Shown piece after piece: positions 1 to 11,818 of a DNA stretch of 64,000 nt. Origin of the DNA: Zingiber officinale (Eukaryota; Streptophyta; Magnoliopsida; Zingiberales; Zingiberaceae); the NCBI RefSeq assembly GCF_018446385.1, contig NC_055989.1, positions 132,769,004 to 132,833,003 on the forward strand, in the 5' to 3' direction. Under the pieces are notes generated by a model that made no database searches, was not told where the DNA came from, and saw only the letters and a list, made by a program, of their open reading frames with translations. The first letter of the stretch is position 1. Each line of letters starts with the position of its first letter. The position numbers were made by a program, and so were the translations under genes.

Positions 1-1252
1 ACCGTGCGGAATATCACCTGCTCAGCGTGTTGCCACCTCAAGAAGTCAACTGCATCAGAAGCTATTCATTTGCTAAAGAACTCTAGGAGAAGTTCTTGGA
101 ACTCCACGAAGGCACGTCCGAAGCGAAGCTCGCAAGAAGAGACATCCTTCGGAACAGACTGACGAACATCCATCTGGAGAAAGGTGAGAAGGTAGTCGAT
201 CTACACGTGAAGGTAAAAGAATTGATTACCGGTCTCGAGAACCTCGGTGAAACGGTAACAAACCGGGACACCATACGCTACGTTTTCAACGCGTTTCCCG
301 GAACTCCAGAATGGACATCAATCATCGACGCCTATTACATTTCAAAAGACCTGGAGGTAAGTACCTTAGAAGAATTGTTCTCTACACTTGAACTACATGA
401 AACCGGGTGTGCCGGGACAACAAAGGAAGCAAGTCAGATGATTGCACTAAACACAACCAAGAAGGATGAACCCGAGTCAGATTCAGAAGAGGATCAGGAA
501 GCATATATGGTAGGAAACTTTAAAAAGTTTTTTAGATCAAATAAATTTAAAGAAATGCAGAATAAAAAGAATCTAAGAAATAGAAGAAGGATGTGTTGCT
601 ACCAGTGTCAAAAGGAAGGACACCTAAAAGAGGATTGCCCAGAACTAAAGAAGGACAAAGGCAAGATTCCTAAGAAGCATAAGAACCTAAAAGCTACATG
701 GGACGACACTTCATCATCTGAGTCCGAGATTCAAGAATATGCCAGGCTAGCGCTGATGGCAAGCTACGAAGGGCAAAGCACATCAGAACCTAACATCGAT
801 GAAGGGGGAGCGACCTCAGATGAAAGCAGCGAAGCAGGGGAAGATTCAGGCTTCAAGTCTGATATGGTAAGTGAGGTATGCCTCTTACCCCTGATCAACT
901 TTACTTTGGAATTAAGTCTATGGCAAAATCCATGTATAAATTAAAAAATAAAAATACCAAATTAGAAAAAGAAATTTTAGAAACAAAAAGAATTTTGGCA
1001 AAATCATATCTTATAGAGGATTTTGATAAATTGAAAATTGAAAATGAAAAACTAAAAGAAGAAATAGAAAGATTGAAAAAGGCTAATGCTTCAAATATTT
1101 CTACTTTTAGAAATTATAAAGGTTTAAATTGGTATTATAGATTTCATCAAAGTCAAATTAGAAAAATATCAAAAGCCTATGTACCTAGGAAATACTTGAT
1201 TAACCCTATAGGTAGAAACCTTTATTGGGTTCTGAAAACATGTTTAACTTAG
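1..1252 (+). pseudogene. Copia gag, broken (nonsense and frameshift)
   Basis: The reading frame matches the gag of element C: an alpha-helical capsid-like region (AKEL-EKFLELHEGTSEAK, then about 200 residues), a CCHC zinc knuckle CYQCQKEGHLKEDC near 597-640, an acidic Ser/Asp/Glu stretch, and a Lys-rich coiled-coil tail. Two lesions are visible. A TAG at 84-86 stands where element C has Trp (TGG). Near 870-880 the frame shifts, so the coiled-coil tail (878-1252) is in another frame from the knuckle. Gag would bind element RNA and form cytoplasmic particles; this copy cannot make the full protein. Confidence 0.85.
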
Positions 1253-1957
1253 AAAATTAAAATTAGACTAAGCATTTTCAGCAAGAAAATTAAACATGTA
1301 ATTTCTTTATGTGGCTTTATCTAGAAAGTGGTTGTTGCTCCAATAACCAAGAAGGTCTAGTGCCTCGCCACTGTCTGGAAGCCAAGTATCGAAATGAAAA
1401 GTTTAATTGACTAACTGAAAGAACATTAATTCAAATTACTTAATGTTTTAAAAGAGTTACTCAATTTATTTTAGAAAATATATTCAAAAATACTCATATT
1501 TTTAAAAACTTAGAAATTTTTTAAGTTTGAAAATTTTAACGTTGCAAATTTTAAAAAAAATAATATTTGCCTTAAAGTTTTTTTTACTTAAAGATCTTTT
1601 AAGATATCTATTCTGTTGCATAAATTTTTTTAAAATTTTTTGCAAATATTTAAATTTTTGAAAAATTATCATATTTTTTAAAAAATTTAGAATTTTTTTT
1701 TCCTTATGAATGTTTTCTTTTAAAACTTAAATTTTTTTTTAATTTTTTTTAACACTTAAGTTTTTAAGTAAGAATTTACCTTAGACTTATTTAGAACCCC
1801 AATTTTTATGTGATCAAAGGGGGAGAAATATGTTAAGTCTAGGGGGAGGTAATTTTTAAATTGAAAAATATTTGGACTTATTTGCATATTAATTATTTTT
1901 TATTGCATTTGTTTTACCTTAACTTAACTTGGATTGCTCACATCAAAAAGGGGGGAT
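1253..1957 (+). other. A+T-rich 3' untranslated region and polypurine tract of element A
   Basis: No open frame of note. The segment contains a stretch about 'gttgctccaa...aagaaggtctagtgcctcgccac' (1330-1370) that resembles the 3' part of the long LTRs at 4430 and 51270. The purine run aaaaaggggggat just before 1958 fits a polypurine tract that primes plus-strand DNA. Confidence 0.6.
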
Positions 1958-2861
1958 TGTTGGAACCCCAAGGTGTTTTGATGTGATCAAACATGTTAAG
2001 TTAGGTCCTGTTGTGTCTAACCCTTGTGTCTAAGTGTGCAGGAGCTTATGAACACAGGAAGTCGAGCGGAAGACGTGGCTAGCGAGAAGGACGGCACGGG
2101 GAGAGAGCCGACGGGCTTGGTGCGTCCGAGGGACGAGGTGACCGCGGAAGAGTATACCGGTGGACGAGAAGAACGTGCGCGGAGTTCGAGGGACGAGAAA
2201 CCGGGGAGAAAGGCTACTCGAGGAGAAGGTCAGAACTTGAGTTCGGGTGATCCCTATTCCGGATGGTCGAGATCACCCAAGCTAGTGGAGCCGGAGCGAA
2301 CAAGACCCGAACTGAGACGAGCTGAACCAGAGACGAAAAAGTCAACCTCTGTTGACTTTAGGGCTCAGGGCGCTCGTAACCATTCCGTGCGCTCGGAAGC
2401 GAGCGCCATTCCGAGCGCCCGGACCAGAGAAATTGATCAAATCGAGTCAAACTCGATCTAAACGTTGGGGGATAAAATTTTATCCCCCCAGGACGCCCGG
2501 AACCCTTCGGGGCGCCCCGACCAGTACTATAAATATAGCACTGGTTTGCACAGAACATTTAATTCACTTGTAATCAGTTTTCTCTGTGCTTTCATTTCTG
2601 TTCTTTTTATTTATGCTGTCAACACTGTAAAGAGGCTACTCCGCCCGAAGGAGATCATCAGATAGTGCGCTTACTTTCCTTGGATTAGCAATCCCCTGAT
2701 TGCAAACCAAGTAAACCTCTGTGTCTGATTTGCATTTTATTAGTCTCTTTATTTTGATTACAAGTTCTTTTAAATTAGTTGAATATCCGAGAAAGGTTTG
2801 TATTTTTTTTTTGTAGGGCAATTCACCCCTCCCCTCTTGCCGGCCTCCAAAGGGACCAACA
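1958..2861 (+). repeat. 3' LTR of Copia element A
   Basis: It starts TGTTGG directly after the polypurine tract and ends CCAACA, so it has canonical TG...CA ends; length 904 bp. A TATA-like tataaatatag lies at about 2529-2539. Upstream of it are GC-rich palindromic motifs (gagcgcccgg, ggggcgcccc) like those in the LTR of element C. The next five bases, ACTAA, should be the target-site duplication; the partner is left of the window. Confidence 0.85.
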
Positions 2862-4739
2862 ACTAATACACTCAAAATAATAAGGAGCCCAAAATGTAAT
2901 TTGGGATTGGTGCGGTAGTTCAATAATAATCCTTTAGTGGTATGAATTATTATTGATGAAATTAAGTTGGGTGTTCGGGCCAAACACGGGAAGCTTAATT
3001 TCATCGGGAGACCAAAACCAATTCCTCCTCTCGGTCCCTATCGTAGTCTCTTATTTATAAAGTATTATACACACCTATACCCACCTTTTTACCCATTCTT
3101 ATGTGGCCGGCCAAGCCAAGCATGGAGCCCAAGCAAGGGACGGCCAAGACATGGCTTGGATGGGATGAAGTGTGGCCGACCCTAGCTTGAGTCCAAGCTT
3201 AGGTAGCCGGCCACAATAAAATTAAAAGGATTTTATTTTTTAAAATTTTTCTTATGTTGATTCCATGGTTTTAAAAGAGAGTTTAAAATTTAAACCTTTC
3301 ATTTTATAGCTTTCTACAAAAGATTAAGTGAAGGGTTTGGAATCTTTCCTTATTTGTAGTTGAAAGGAAGATTTTAATTTTTTATTAAACTTTCCTTTTT
3401 TAACCATCCTCATGATTTAAAAGAGTTTTAAAATTAAATCTTTCTTTTTATAGTTTCTACAAAAGATTAAGAAAAGATGTGATATCTTTCCTTATTTGTA
3501 GATTGAGAGGAAGATTTTAATTTTAAAGATAACTTTCCATTTTGGAAATCATCCACATATTTTAATAGAGAGATTTTAATTTATAAAATTTCCTTTTATA
3601 ACCAACCATGAAGGGAAAATTAATAGAGAAATTTTTATTTTAAAATTTTCGGAAACAAATTAGGAAGTTTTAATTTTGTGTTTAAAACTTTCCTTGCTTG
3701 GATGATTGAGAGGTGGCCGACCACATTAAGTTGAAAGGAAAATTTTTTATTAAACTTTCCTTTCATTGGCTAAGAGAATAAGGAAGTTTTTATAAAACTT
3801 TCCTTATTTGCCAAGTCCAAGGAATATAAAAGAGAGGGTAGACACCTCACAACTTATGTTCTAGTTTTCCTCTCTTCTATTTCTTTGGTTGGTGGTCGGC
3901 CCTTCTCATCCTCTTCCTCTCCTCCTTTTCTTCTTCATTGGTGGTCGGCGGCATCAACTCTCAATGAGCTTGTTGGTGGTCGGATTTTGCTTGGAGAAGG
4001 AGAGAAAGGAGGTTTTGTTTCTAGTATCTCTTGGAGCTTGATGGTGTGGCCGAACCTCATCTATTCTTGAAATTCTTGTGGTGGCCGAAACTCACAAGAA
4101 GAAGAAGGAAGCTTGGGTGGTTCTCGTCTCGGTAGATCGTTGCCCACATGACGTCCGAGATAAGAAAAGGAATACGGTAGAAGATCAAGAGGTTGTTGTT
4201 TACAAAGAAAGATATAACTAGTAATTCTATTCCGCATCATACTAGTTTTCTTTGTATAATTTTTGAAATACAAAACACAAGAGGCATATGATTCTAGGTT
4301 TCGAATTTGTGATTCGAGTTTGTATTTTTTTTTTTTGAATTTGTGATTCGATTGTTCTATTTGGTTAAACCTAGGGTTATACAAGGAAATTAAATATTAG
4401 ATTTCTTTAAAAGGTTTTGTCTAGGCGGTGGTGGATGATCTCACACCCAAGAAGGACTAGTACCTCGTCATGCAGTGTTGGAAGCTAATTTTAGAAATTA
4501 ATATTTAACTAAATTTGTAACATAGGTGGATTTGGATCAATAATGTTAATCATCGTTTGCAATCCAAGTCTAAACCACTAAGAACAGATAAGTTAAATTT
4601 GGAATCAATAATGTTAAGTTCCGTTTGCGATTCCTAATTTAATTTCTAAAGAACACAATAGGTTGTTAGTAAAGGTTCAGGACTTGTACAAAATTTTTAT
4701 ACAGAGAAATCGGTATGACATTCCCCATAGCAACCAACA
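2862..4739 (+). repeat. 3' part of a 2-kb Copia-type LTR, interrupted by element A
   Basis: Collinear with bases 49890-51578 of the complete solo LTR at 49172-51578: same opening (actaa-acactca-aataa-aaggagccc), same 'ggaatataaaag' TATA box (3830 and 50670), same 'tagatcgttgcccacatgacgtccgag' segment and same ending (gcaaccaaca). The first 718 bp are missing because element A inserted at the ACTAA site, so the rest should lie left of the window. Gene-free otherwise; the short open frames in it are not supported as genes. Confidence 0.85.
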
Positions 4740-4959
4740 CAGTCGATTTGAAGTACTCAAGCGAGATTATCTCTGCTCGGATGCCTTCAATGACCGATTT
4801 ACTGACAGAGCGCTCTGCCTTTTCAACTTCGAAATTGACGGGACTATCGATCAGCTGAAGGACGGCGGTTATCTCCCTTCAGCGCTGACAAACAAGGTTA
4901 TCAACAGGGAAAAACTAACCGAGTCGCTCCTTGACGACGTGCTCTACTATCTCAAGTAG
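4740..4959 (+). pseudogene. C-terminal remnant of the gypsy antisense gene
   Basis: An open frame running to the TAG at 4957-4959 (…KLTESLLDDVLYYLK). Its segment CSDAFNDRFTDRALCLFNFEIDG aligns by eye with RSENFGEKFTEKISLTFEEAIK in the antisense protein of element 2 (33334-33849, minus strand): same spacing of Phe, acidic and Thr residues. It is antisense to the element's own pol, as in element 2. The N-terminal part was replaced by the LTR ending at 4739; bases 4663-4739 in the same frame belong to that LTR. Confidence 0.65.
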
Positions 4960-5383
4960 CCTTCATTTTTGCCTCCTCAGGTCGCTTTCTGTATGTCTCC
5001 ATATGTAACAAATTTTCTAAGTTCAAATGAATTTATAGTCCTTCGGCGTTTCATTTTTCAATCAACCTTTACAAGTGGGTATTGGTGACTCACAATTCGA
5101 TGTCTATTCACTTTGTTGAATCTTAAAAGCGCTTAAGCAATGTGTTGCCATTCAGTTCAATTGGGACTGTGCACCACTTAAAGTTTTATAAAATTTGTCT
5201 AAGTATAACTCCCTGCTTTCCCATCATCAGTGTAGCTAATCCCAGAGACTTCCGAATGCTCATTCCACATAGGTCGAGCGACAATATCGTGTCAAGGCGT
5301 TCCTGCTTTGATCACTGCCCAACCTATTAACTTTACTTTATGGCTATAGGAAGTCACTTGGCCTTCTTCATCGCCGACTCAGT
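4960..5383. other. Gypsy element 1 spacer, no gene seen
   Basis: Sequence between the antisense gene remnant and the tandem array. A 62-residue open frame at 5142-5330 has no recognisable features. Confidence 0.5.
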
Positions 5384-6190
5384 TTTAGAGTCGTTGCTCG
5401 GCTGCTATTCATCGTAGACTTAAGTTTATAGCCACCGTTTGGCTGTTGATGCGTAGATATGGGTTTATAGTATCCGCTCGACTGTTGACGTAGACATGGA
5501 TTTATAGTCGCTGCTTGACTGTTGACGAAGATATGGGTTTATAGTCGCTACTCGACTTTTGACGAAGACATGGATTTATAGTTGTCACTCTACTTTTGAT
5601 GAAGATATGGATTTATAGTCGTCGTTCGACTGTTGGTGAAGACTAGGATTTATAGTCGTCACTCGACTGTTGGTGAAGATAGGATTTATAGTCGTCGCTC
5701 GACTGTTAACGAAGACATAGGTTTATAGTCGTCACTCGATTGTTAGTGAAGAAAAGGGTTTATAGTCGCCGCATGACTGTTGAGGAAGACATGGGTTTAT
5801 AATCGCCATTTAACTGTTGACGAAGATTTGGATTTATAGTCGCAGCTCGACTGTTGGTGAAGACATGATTTTATAGTCGCCACTCAACTGTTGGTAAAGA
5901 TAAGGGTTTATAGTCGCCGCTCGACTGTTGACAAACCCCAAGTTTATAGTCACCGCTCGATTATTGTTAAAAACTAGGGTTTATAGTCGTCGTTAGACTT
6001 TTGATGAAGTCATGAGTTTATAGTCGCCGCTCGACTATTGGTGAAGACTAAGGTTTATAGCCGCCGCTCGACTTTTGGTGAAGACAAGGGTTTATAGTCG
6101 TCGTTTGACTGTTGACGAAGACCTAGGTTTATAGTTGCCGCTCGACTGTTAGTGAAGACTAGGGTTTATAGTCGTTGCTCGACTTTTAAT
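5384..6190 (-). repeat. 37-bp tandem repeat, about 21 units, in the 3' region of gypsy element 1
   Basis: Units of 36-40 bp, plus-strand form tttatagtcgccgctcgact + gttgacgaagacatggg. In the element's sense direction each unit reads GTCG-AGCGG-CGAC-TATAAA, a 4-5-bp stem with a 5-nt loop followed by TATAAA. About nine units keep a perfect stem. The unit at 5431 has the changed pair AGCCA/TGGCT, still complementary. Others have one wobble or mismatch. Hypervariable tandem repeats behind pol are established for Tat-lineage gypsy elements. Confidence 0.9.
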
Positions 6191-6600
6191 TTAGTCGAAC
6201 GGTACAAGAATCTGGGACACTTAGAATTTTTATTCATTGTCTTCCTACATCCACAAGACCTACACTTATATAAGTACATTCATATTTAACCACGCACCTA
6301 TCACCCAACCCTATATGGCTGGAGATGGTTCGCGCTTCAAGGCCGCTTGAACTTTTGCCCATCCTCATCCTGTAGATAGTAGACTCTCGAGCGGAGCTTC
6401 TGAATGACTTTAAAAGGTCCTCCTCCCTATGGAGTCTCCAATTTGGTGACATTGTCGACCAACTTCATTCTTTTCCAAATCAGGTCGTCGACCTGAAATG
6501 ACCTTGGGATCACCTTCCAATTGTAGTTCTGCTTTATGCGTTGTCTGTACGCCATTATCCGAATAGCAGCCTTGTCTCACGCTTCGTCTAGAAGGTTGAG

Positions 6601-8195
6601 CTCCATGAGCCTCCGCTCGATGTTTCCATCGTCGTAGAGTTACACCCGATCGGACTCTACTCTGACTTCCACTGGAACCACGACCTCACCGCCATACACC
6701 AGGTGGAATGGTGTGACGCCGATCGTCTCCCTTGGTGTGGTACAATGAGCCCACAAGACACTCAGGAGCTCATCGACCCAACTTCCTCCAGCGTGGTCGA
6801 GCCGAGCCCATAATCCTCTAAGGATCTCTCGGTTGGTGACTTCAATCTGGCTGCTGCTTTGAAAGTAGATCACCGAGGTGAAAGCATGCACAATGTCGTA
6901 GCCCTCGCACTACTCATTGAGTCTCCGTCGGGCGAACTACCTCCCGTTCTCTGAGACGAGCCGGTAAGGAATGTCGAACCGACATAAGATATTCTATCAT
7001 ATGAATTTGATGACCCTATGTTCGATTATCTTAGCTATCGGCTATGCCTCCAACCACTTTGAAAAGTAGCCTATGTTAGTAATTAGCCCTAAGAGCCAAT
7101 CATGAGATGATTAGGCTTTTTAGATTAATCATTGAGTTAGACTCGAATGAACCCACTCATTGGATTAAGTGTAATCCGAATTAGACTCATTGAGTTAAAT
7201 TCAAATAGATCCAATTGTTGGATTGAGTCGAATTGCATGGGAATCAATGGGTTAGACTCATTGGGTGAACTTGAGTTCACCAAGGAAGTTGAATGGTCAA
7301 AATTCAACCATTGGATTGAATAGTTGATTTTGAGCCATTGGATTAGAAGATGAAAGGGTGGAGACACTTGGTATTCCATGGGAAGGCTATAAATATCATT
7401 TGGATGATATTTTTCATAAGATTTTCATCACTTGAGAAGGTGAAGAGTCTTTTTGCATCTTCTTCTTCCTCCTTCCCTTACTTGGCCGAAACACACACTT
7501 GTAGGTTGCTAGCACAACCTTGTGTGTTCTTCTCCACCTTGTTGAGTTTGTGAGACAAACGAAGGCAAGGCTTGTTCATGTGGATACCGTAGAGGCGCGA
7601 ACGCTTGATCGTGCTGTGATCCGAGCTGTCGGGAGATCGTGAGCACACTTCAAAGGTATAACTCTATCATGTCTTTAGATCTAACTTAGTATAAGGTTGT
7701 GTTTCCCTTCGCATGGATCTTCCGGAGGAAATAGGTTTTTTCCGCTGCGCGTTTACGTGTTTAGCAACCTATTCCCTTACAGTCTACTACGATGAGCAGA
7801 AATCTTCTCTGACCGATCACCATTAGAAATGGTCCAATGATGTTCATGTCCCATTAGTCGAACAGACAAGACACAATGGATGCCTTCAATTCCTGGGTCG
7901 GTTGGTGTTGAATGTTGTGATATTTTTGACACGACGGGCAGGTGGCCACTGTCTGAGCGGCATTCTCTTGCAGTGTGGGCTAAAAATACCCTACCAACAG
8001 GATCTTTCAGGCCAACGATCTACCGCCCGGGTGACTTCCGCGGGAGCCCTGATGCACTTCTTGAAGGATGTACACGACGTCCTTCGATCCGACACACTTG
8101 AGCAACGATATTGAGAAAGCTCTTTTATACAGCTGGTCCAGATGAGCTTCCTCCTGATCGGCTGGAATGCTACCCGATCGAAGGAACTCTATCAA
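6601..8195 (-). pseudogene. Gypsy integrase, fragmented and split by a solo LTR
   Basis: Minus-strand frames match the integrase of element 2: the HHCC-side segment (8195-8007, DQLYKRAFSISLLKC...EVHQGSRGSHPGGRSLA), the catalytic start MDIIGPF (about 7860-7787), and after a 708-bp insertion FSKWLEA (7068-7040), then EVTNREILRGLWARLDHAGGSW...PFHLVYGG (6891-6640). Integrase would insert the DNA copy into the genome. Stops and frame changes plus the inserted LTR (7074-7781) make it dead. Confidence 0.85.
7074..7781 (+). repeat. Solo LTR (708 bp) inserted in integrase of gypsy element 1
   Basis: Ends TGTTAG...CTTACA. Flanks GCCTA (7069-7073) and GTCTA (7782-7786) are a 5-bp target duplication with one mismatch. 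Removing the insert and one flank restores the integrase frame V-D-Y-F-S-K-W. The start (TGTTAGTAATTAGCCCTAAG) resembles the LTR of Copia D, read on the minus strand at 56456-55917, so it is the same broad LTR family. A TATA-like ctataaatat lies at about 7387-7396. Confidence 0.85.
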
Positions 8196-8204
8196 TGAGC
8201 TTCT

Positions 8205-10000
8205 CTAGTCGCTCGGGAAGTTTATTCCATCCATCTTATCGATATGCACCACTAGGGAGACTTGCTCGATCGACAACTCTATCATGATCGGTGACAATGA
8301 ACTGGCTAACTTAGCGAACTCATCCGCGATTTGGATATCCGAGCGGGCGATCTTCTGTATAACAACTTCTTGGAAGTTTGCCTTCAACTTCTCGAAAGCT
8401 TCTACATATAGCCTGAGTCGGGAGCTGCTTATTTTGAACGCCCTCAATAGCTGCTGAGTGACCAGCTAAGAATCTGAGTGGATGATGACCTTTGCTGCTC
8501 TGACATGCCGAGCCTCCTGCAAGCCGATTTTTAAGGCCTCGTACTCGGTTTCATTATTGGTAGCCCGATAGTCTAGTTGCACGAATTGTTGCATCCTGTC
8601 CTCTCGTGGTGAGATCAAGAGAATGTCGATCCTGCTACCTTGCTGAGTAGACAATCCGTCTACGTATACTTTCCAGGTCGTGTCCGGCTCGACGTTATGG
8701 ACCTCAGTAACAAAATCAGCTAAGGCTTGGGTCTTGATCGATGTTCGGGGTTGATATTTTATGTCGAATTAGCTCATCTCGATTGTCCATTTGATCAATT
8801 GTCCGAATGCTTCTGGTTAAGGACTCTTCCCAAGGCACTATTGGTCATCACGACAATCGGATGTGAAAGAAAGTATGGACGAAGTCTCCAAGCGGCGAGT
8901 ACTAGCGTGTATGTCAATTTTTCGAGACAGGTATAGCAGGACTCTACATCTTTCAATATATGACTCAGAAAATATATAGGTTGTTGCTCTAAGCCGTTCT
9001 GGCACACCAACGCCGAGCCAACCGCATACTCAGTGGATGACAAGTAAATCAAAAGCGGCTTAGCAGCGATGGGTTTGGCCAATAGATGTAGGGAGTTAAG
9101 GTACCCTTTAAGCTCTTCCAGCGTCTTGTCGCATTCCGCGTCCCACTGGAACTTAGTTGCTCGGCGCAATATCTTGAAGAACGGATGACTCCGATCGGTT
9201 GACTTGGAGATGAACCTTGATAGCGCGGTGATTCGTCCGGTCAACCGTTAGGCCTCCTTCAAGTTACGGGGCGGGGGGCATGTCTCTTAGCACCTTCACC
9301 TTGCTCGGGTTCGCCTCGATCCCCAATTCAATGACGATGTATCCAAGGAACCAGCTGCTTCTTGCTCCGAACAAGCACTTATTCGGGTTCAGCTTTATTC
9401 TATACATCTTTAAAGTTTAGCATGTTTCTTCGATATCTGCACAAAGATCAGTAGCTCGGAGGGACTTTATCAGTATGTCATCAACATATACCTCCATGCT
9501 ACGGTCGATCTGCAAACGGAACACCTTGTTCATCAGCCTCTGATAGGTGGTGCCGGTATTCTTCAATCTGAACAGCATGACATTGTAACAAAAGTTCCGT
9601 TGGCAGTGATAAAGCTGACCTTTTCTTGATCGTCCCTAGCGAGCAGCACTTGGTGGTAAGCTTGATATACGTCGAGCATGCAGATCAGCTCGCAGCTCGC
9701 AGCCCGCCATGGAGTCCACCATCTGGTCTATCCTGGGCAGGGGATAGAAGTCCTTCGGGCAAGCCTTATTCAGATCATGAAAGTCAATGCTGACTCGTCA
9801 TTGTTGCCCGACTTGGAGACCAGCACGATGTTGGCGAGCCAGCTAGGAAACTGAATCTCGCGTATGTGACCGACCTCAAGTAGTTTTTCTATCTTCGCCC
9901 GGATGATTTGGTTCTGCTCTGCATTAAAGTCCCTCTTCTTCTATTTCACAAGCCAAGAATCCAGTCGAACATGAAGCTCCTGCTGAGCTACACTTGGCGA
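8205..10000 (-). pseudogene. Gypsy reverse transcriptase and RNase H, degenerate
   Basis: Minus-strand homology to element 2. Reverse transcriptase: the region 10000-9290 contains a YVDD equivalent (about 9488-9477) and FRLKNTGTTYQRLMNKVF. Downstream are GRITALSRFISKSTDRSHPFFKILR (9244 on) and EYAVGSALVCQNG...QPIYFLSHIL. RNase H: LDYRATNNETEYEALKIGLQEARH (8600-8500) and QIADEFAKLASS (about 8320). Frames change at least three times and stops occur, so no active enzyme is made. Confidence 0.85.
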
Positions 10001-10045
10001 GATGCCTAGGAGCTCGTGGTTCAACCAGGCAAACACGTCGTGATT

Positions 10046-10981
10046 TCACCTAAGGCAGGTGACCAACTTTGCCTTCTTCCTCTCTATCAGGTCGACAGCG
10101 ATGAAGATGGTGGCCTCCAATCGGCTAGGATGAATCTGGACTTCCTCCTTTTTCTCGTAAACCAGTGCGGGAGGTTCTTCCCCGATGGCGTTCACTTCCA
10201 AGCGAGGGGCCTTCTGTGCGGCTTTTGCTTCAAACTTGACAATCTTGACGTAGCATCGTCGAGCAGTCAGCTGATCGCTTTTTACTTCACCCACCTTGTT
10301 GTCCACAGGAAACTTGATCTTCTGGCAGAAAGTGGACATCATCGCTCAAAACTCGTTAAGGGAAGGTCGGCCCAATATAACATTATAGGCGGACGGCGTG
10401 TCCACCTCAATGAAGTTTGTGGTCATTGTTCTCTTGAACGGCTCCTCTCCGAGCGATATTGCCAGTCAAATCTGGCCGATCGATAATATTTCATTGCCTG
10501 TGAACCTGTAGAGTGGGGTCGTCATTGGCTGCAACTCACTCTGATCAATTTGCAGCTGGTTGAACGCCTTCTTGAATTTAATATTCACCAAGCTTCCTGT
10601 ATCAACTAAGGTCCGATGAATATTATAATTAGCTATTATCGCTCGGATGATCAAGATGTCGTTGTGAGGGATCTCCACTCCCTCTAGATCTCGGGGGTTG
10701 AAACTAATCTCAGGGCCCTCGGCATTTTCCTTGATGCATCCTACAACGTGTATTTCTAGGCGTCGGGCATGCGACTTCCTTGCCCGATTTGAGTCACCGC
10801 CCGTCGGCCCACCTGCGATCATTCCAATCTCTCCCCGACAAGTGTTGTTTCGGTTCTCCTCCTCCCGAACTGAGGTCCTAGTCCGCTCAGCAGAAGCTCG
10901 GGTGGGACTTGTATTGTTTCTCCTTCGAGGCTGATGATGATGTCGCTCAGATGCCACTCGATCGCCATCTCGCCGCTCCAC
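10046..10981 (-). pseudogene. Gypsy protease region (DTG intact), broken frame
   Basis: The 10981-10466 frame holds an Arg-rich gag tail, RGEIGMIAGGPTGGDSNRAR, and the aspartic protease motif LVDTGSLVNIKF, with DTG at 10603-10595. The 10342-10046 frame continues with KIKFPVDNKVGEV and EVQIHPSRLEATIFIAVDL. The protease would cut the gag-pol polyprotein. Unlike elements 2 and 3 this copy keeps the catalytic DTG, although the overall frame is interrupted. Confidence 0.85.
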
Positions 10982-11253
10982 TGATCGGCGACTGTTATGT
11001 CAATCGGGTGATGGTGATGGACGGCGATATCCTCGAGGAGCAGTCAACTCGAAATTGGTGTCAGATCGTAGCAATTGCGCATGTTGTGCGTTGTCGACTG
11101 ATGGAACGAACAAAACATTAGCGTTCATATCTTTCCCTTTGCCACCTTTGGGTGACTGACTGCCACATGTTGTACGACCTGCGTTCTGGGCTCCTGGTGT
11201 TGCTGTGCACCTTTCGCTCGGGGCCCCTTGGGTGTCTGATGGCTACTAGATGG

Positions 11254-11818
11254 TCATTGTTCAGGTGCTCTTGTGGGTTCGATCAGCGCTTCCTTTCTTC
11301 TTGCTGCTTGTGTCTCTTCCACATTTATGTACTCCATGATCCTCCTGAGCAGGTGATCGAAGTCCTTTGGCGGGCTCTGGATGAGTGACCGGAAGAACTC
11401 TCCTTCGGTGAGCCCCTGGGCGAAGGCGTTCACTAATATTTTCGAGAAGATCGATGGAATATCCATGGTCACTTGGTTGAAGCGCTTCATATATCCCCTC
11501 GGTGCCTTCTTAGGCCCTTGTTTAAGGGAAAATAGGTTGACACTCATCTTCTGATAGCACGCGACTGCTAGCGAAGTGGTGTAAGAATGTCGTTCGGAAT
11601 TCTTTGAAGCTATGAATCGAACCAATCGGCATTCGTCTGAACCAGCGCTGCGTTGACCCGAAAAGTGTAGTGAGGAAGACCCGACACTTCACCACATTGG
11701 TGTACTGATGAAGTGTGGCTGCGTTATCAAACTGAGTCAGGTGGTCGTCCAGATCGGTCGTTCCATTATACTCAGCGATCGTCAATGGGGTGTAGTGCTT
11801 TGGAATAGGGTCGTCCAA
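11254..11818 (-). pseudogene. Gypsy gag core, two overlapping frames
   Basis: Frame 11818-11522 starts DPIPKHYTPLTIAEYNGTTDLDDHLTQFDNAATLHQYTNVVKCRVFL. Frame 11625-11254 continues with SLKQGPKKAPRGYMKRFNQVTMDIP...YINVEETQAARRKEA. Both match the single gag frame of element 2 (26740-27270), so a frameshift lies near 11540-11620. This is the retrotransposon gag capsid domain. Confidence 0.85.

Larger units (their letters stand above)
1..1957 (+). mobile_element. Copia element A, internal region (left-truncated by window)
   Basis: Internal part of a Ty1/Copia (Sirevirus-like) element that begins before the window. It holds a broken gag (to about 1252), then about 700 bp of A+T-rich non-coding sequence, a polypurine tract (about 1944-1957) and the 3' LTR from 1958. 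No protease, integrase or reverse transcriptase is visible between gag and the LTR, so this copy is gag-only and non-autonomous. The related element C at 38023-48771 has both gag and pol. The left end and 5' LTR lie outside the window. Confidence 0.85.

Noticed and set aside
2024-2461. 145-codon frame in the LTR of Copia A
   Set aside because: Charged low-complexity translation of GC-rich U3 sequence; no family resemblance and lies inside an LTR.
5384-6190. CRISPR-like array
   Set aside because: Units are contiguous and diverged with no unique spacers, in a plant retrotransposon; ordinary tandem repeat.
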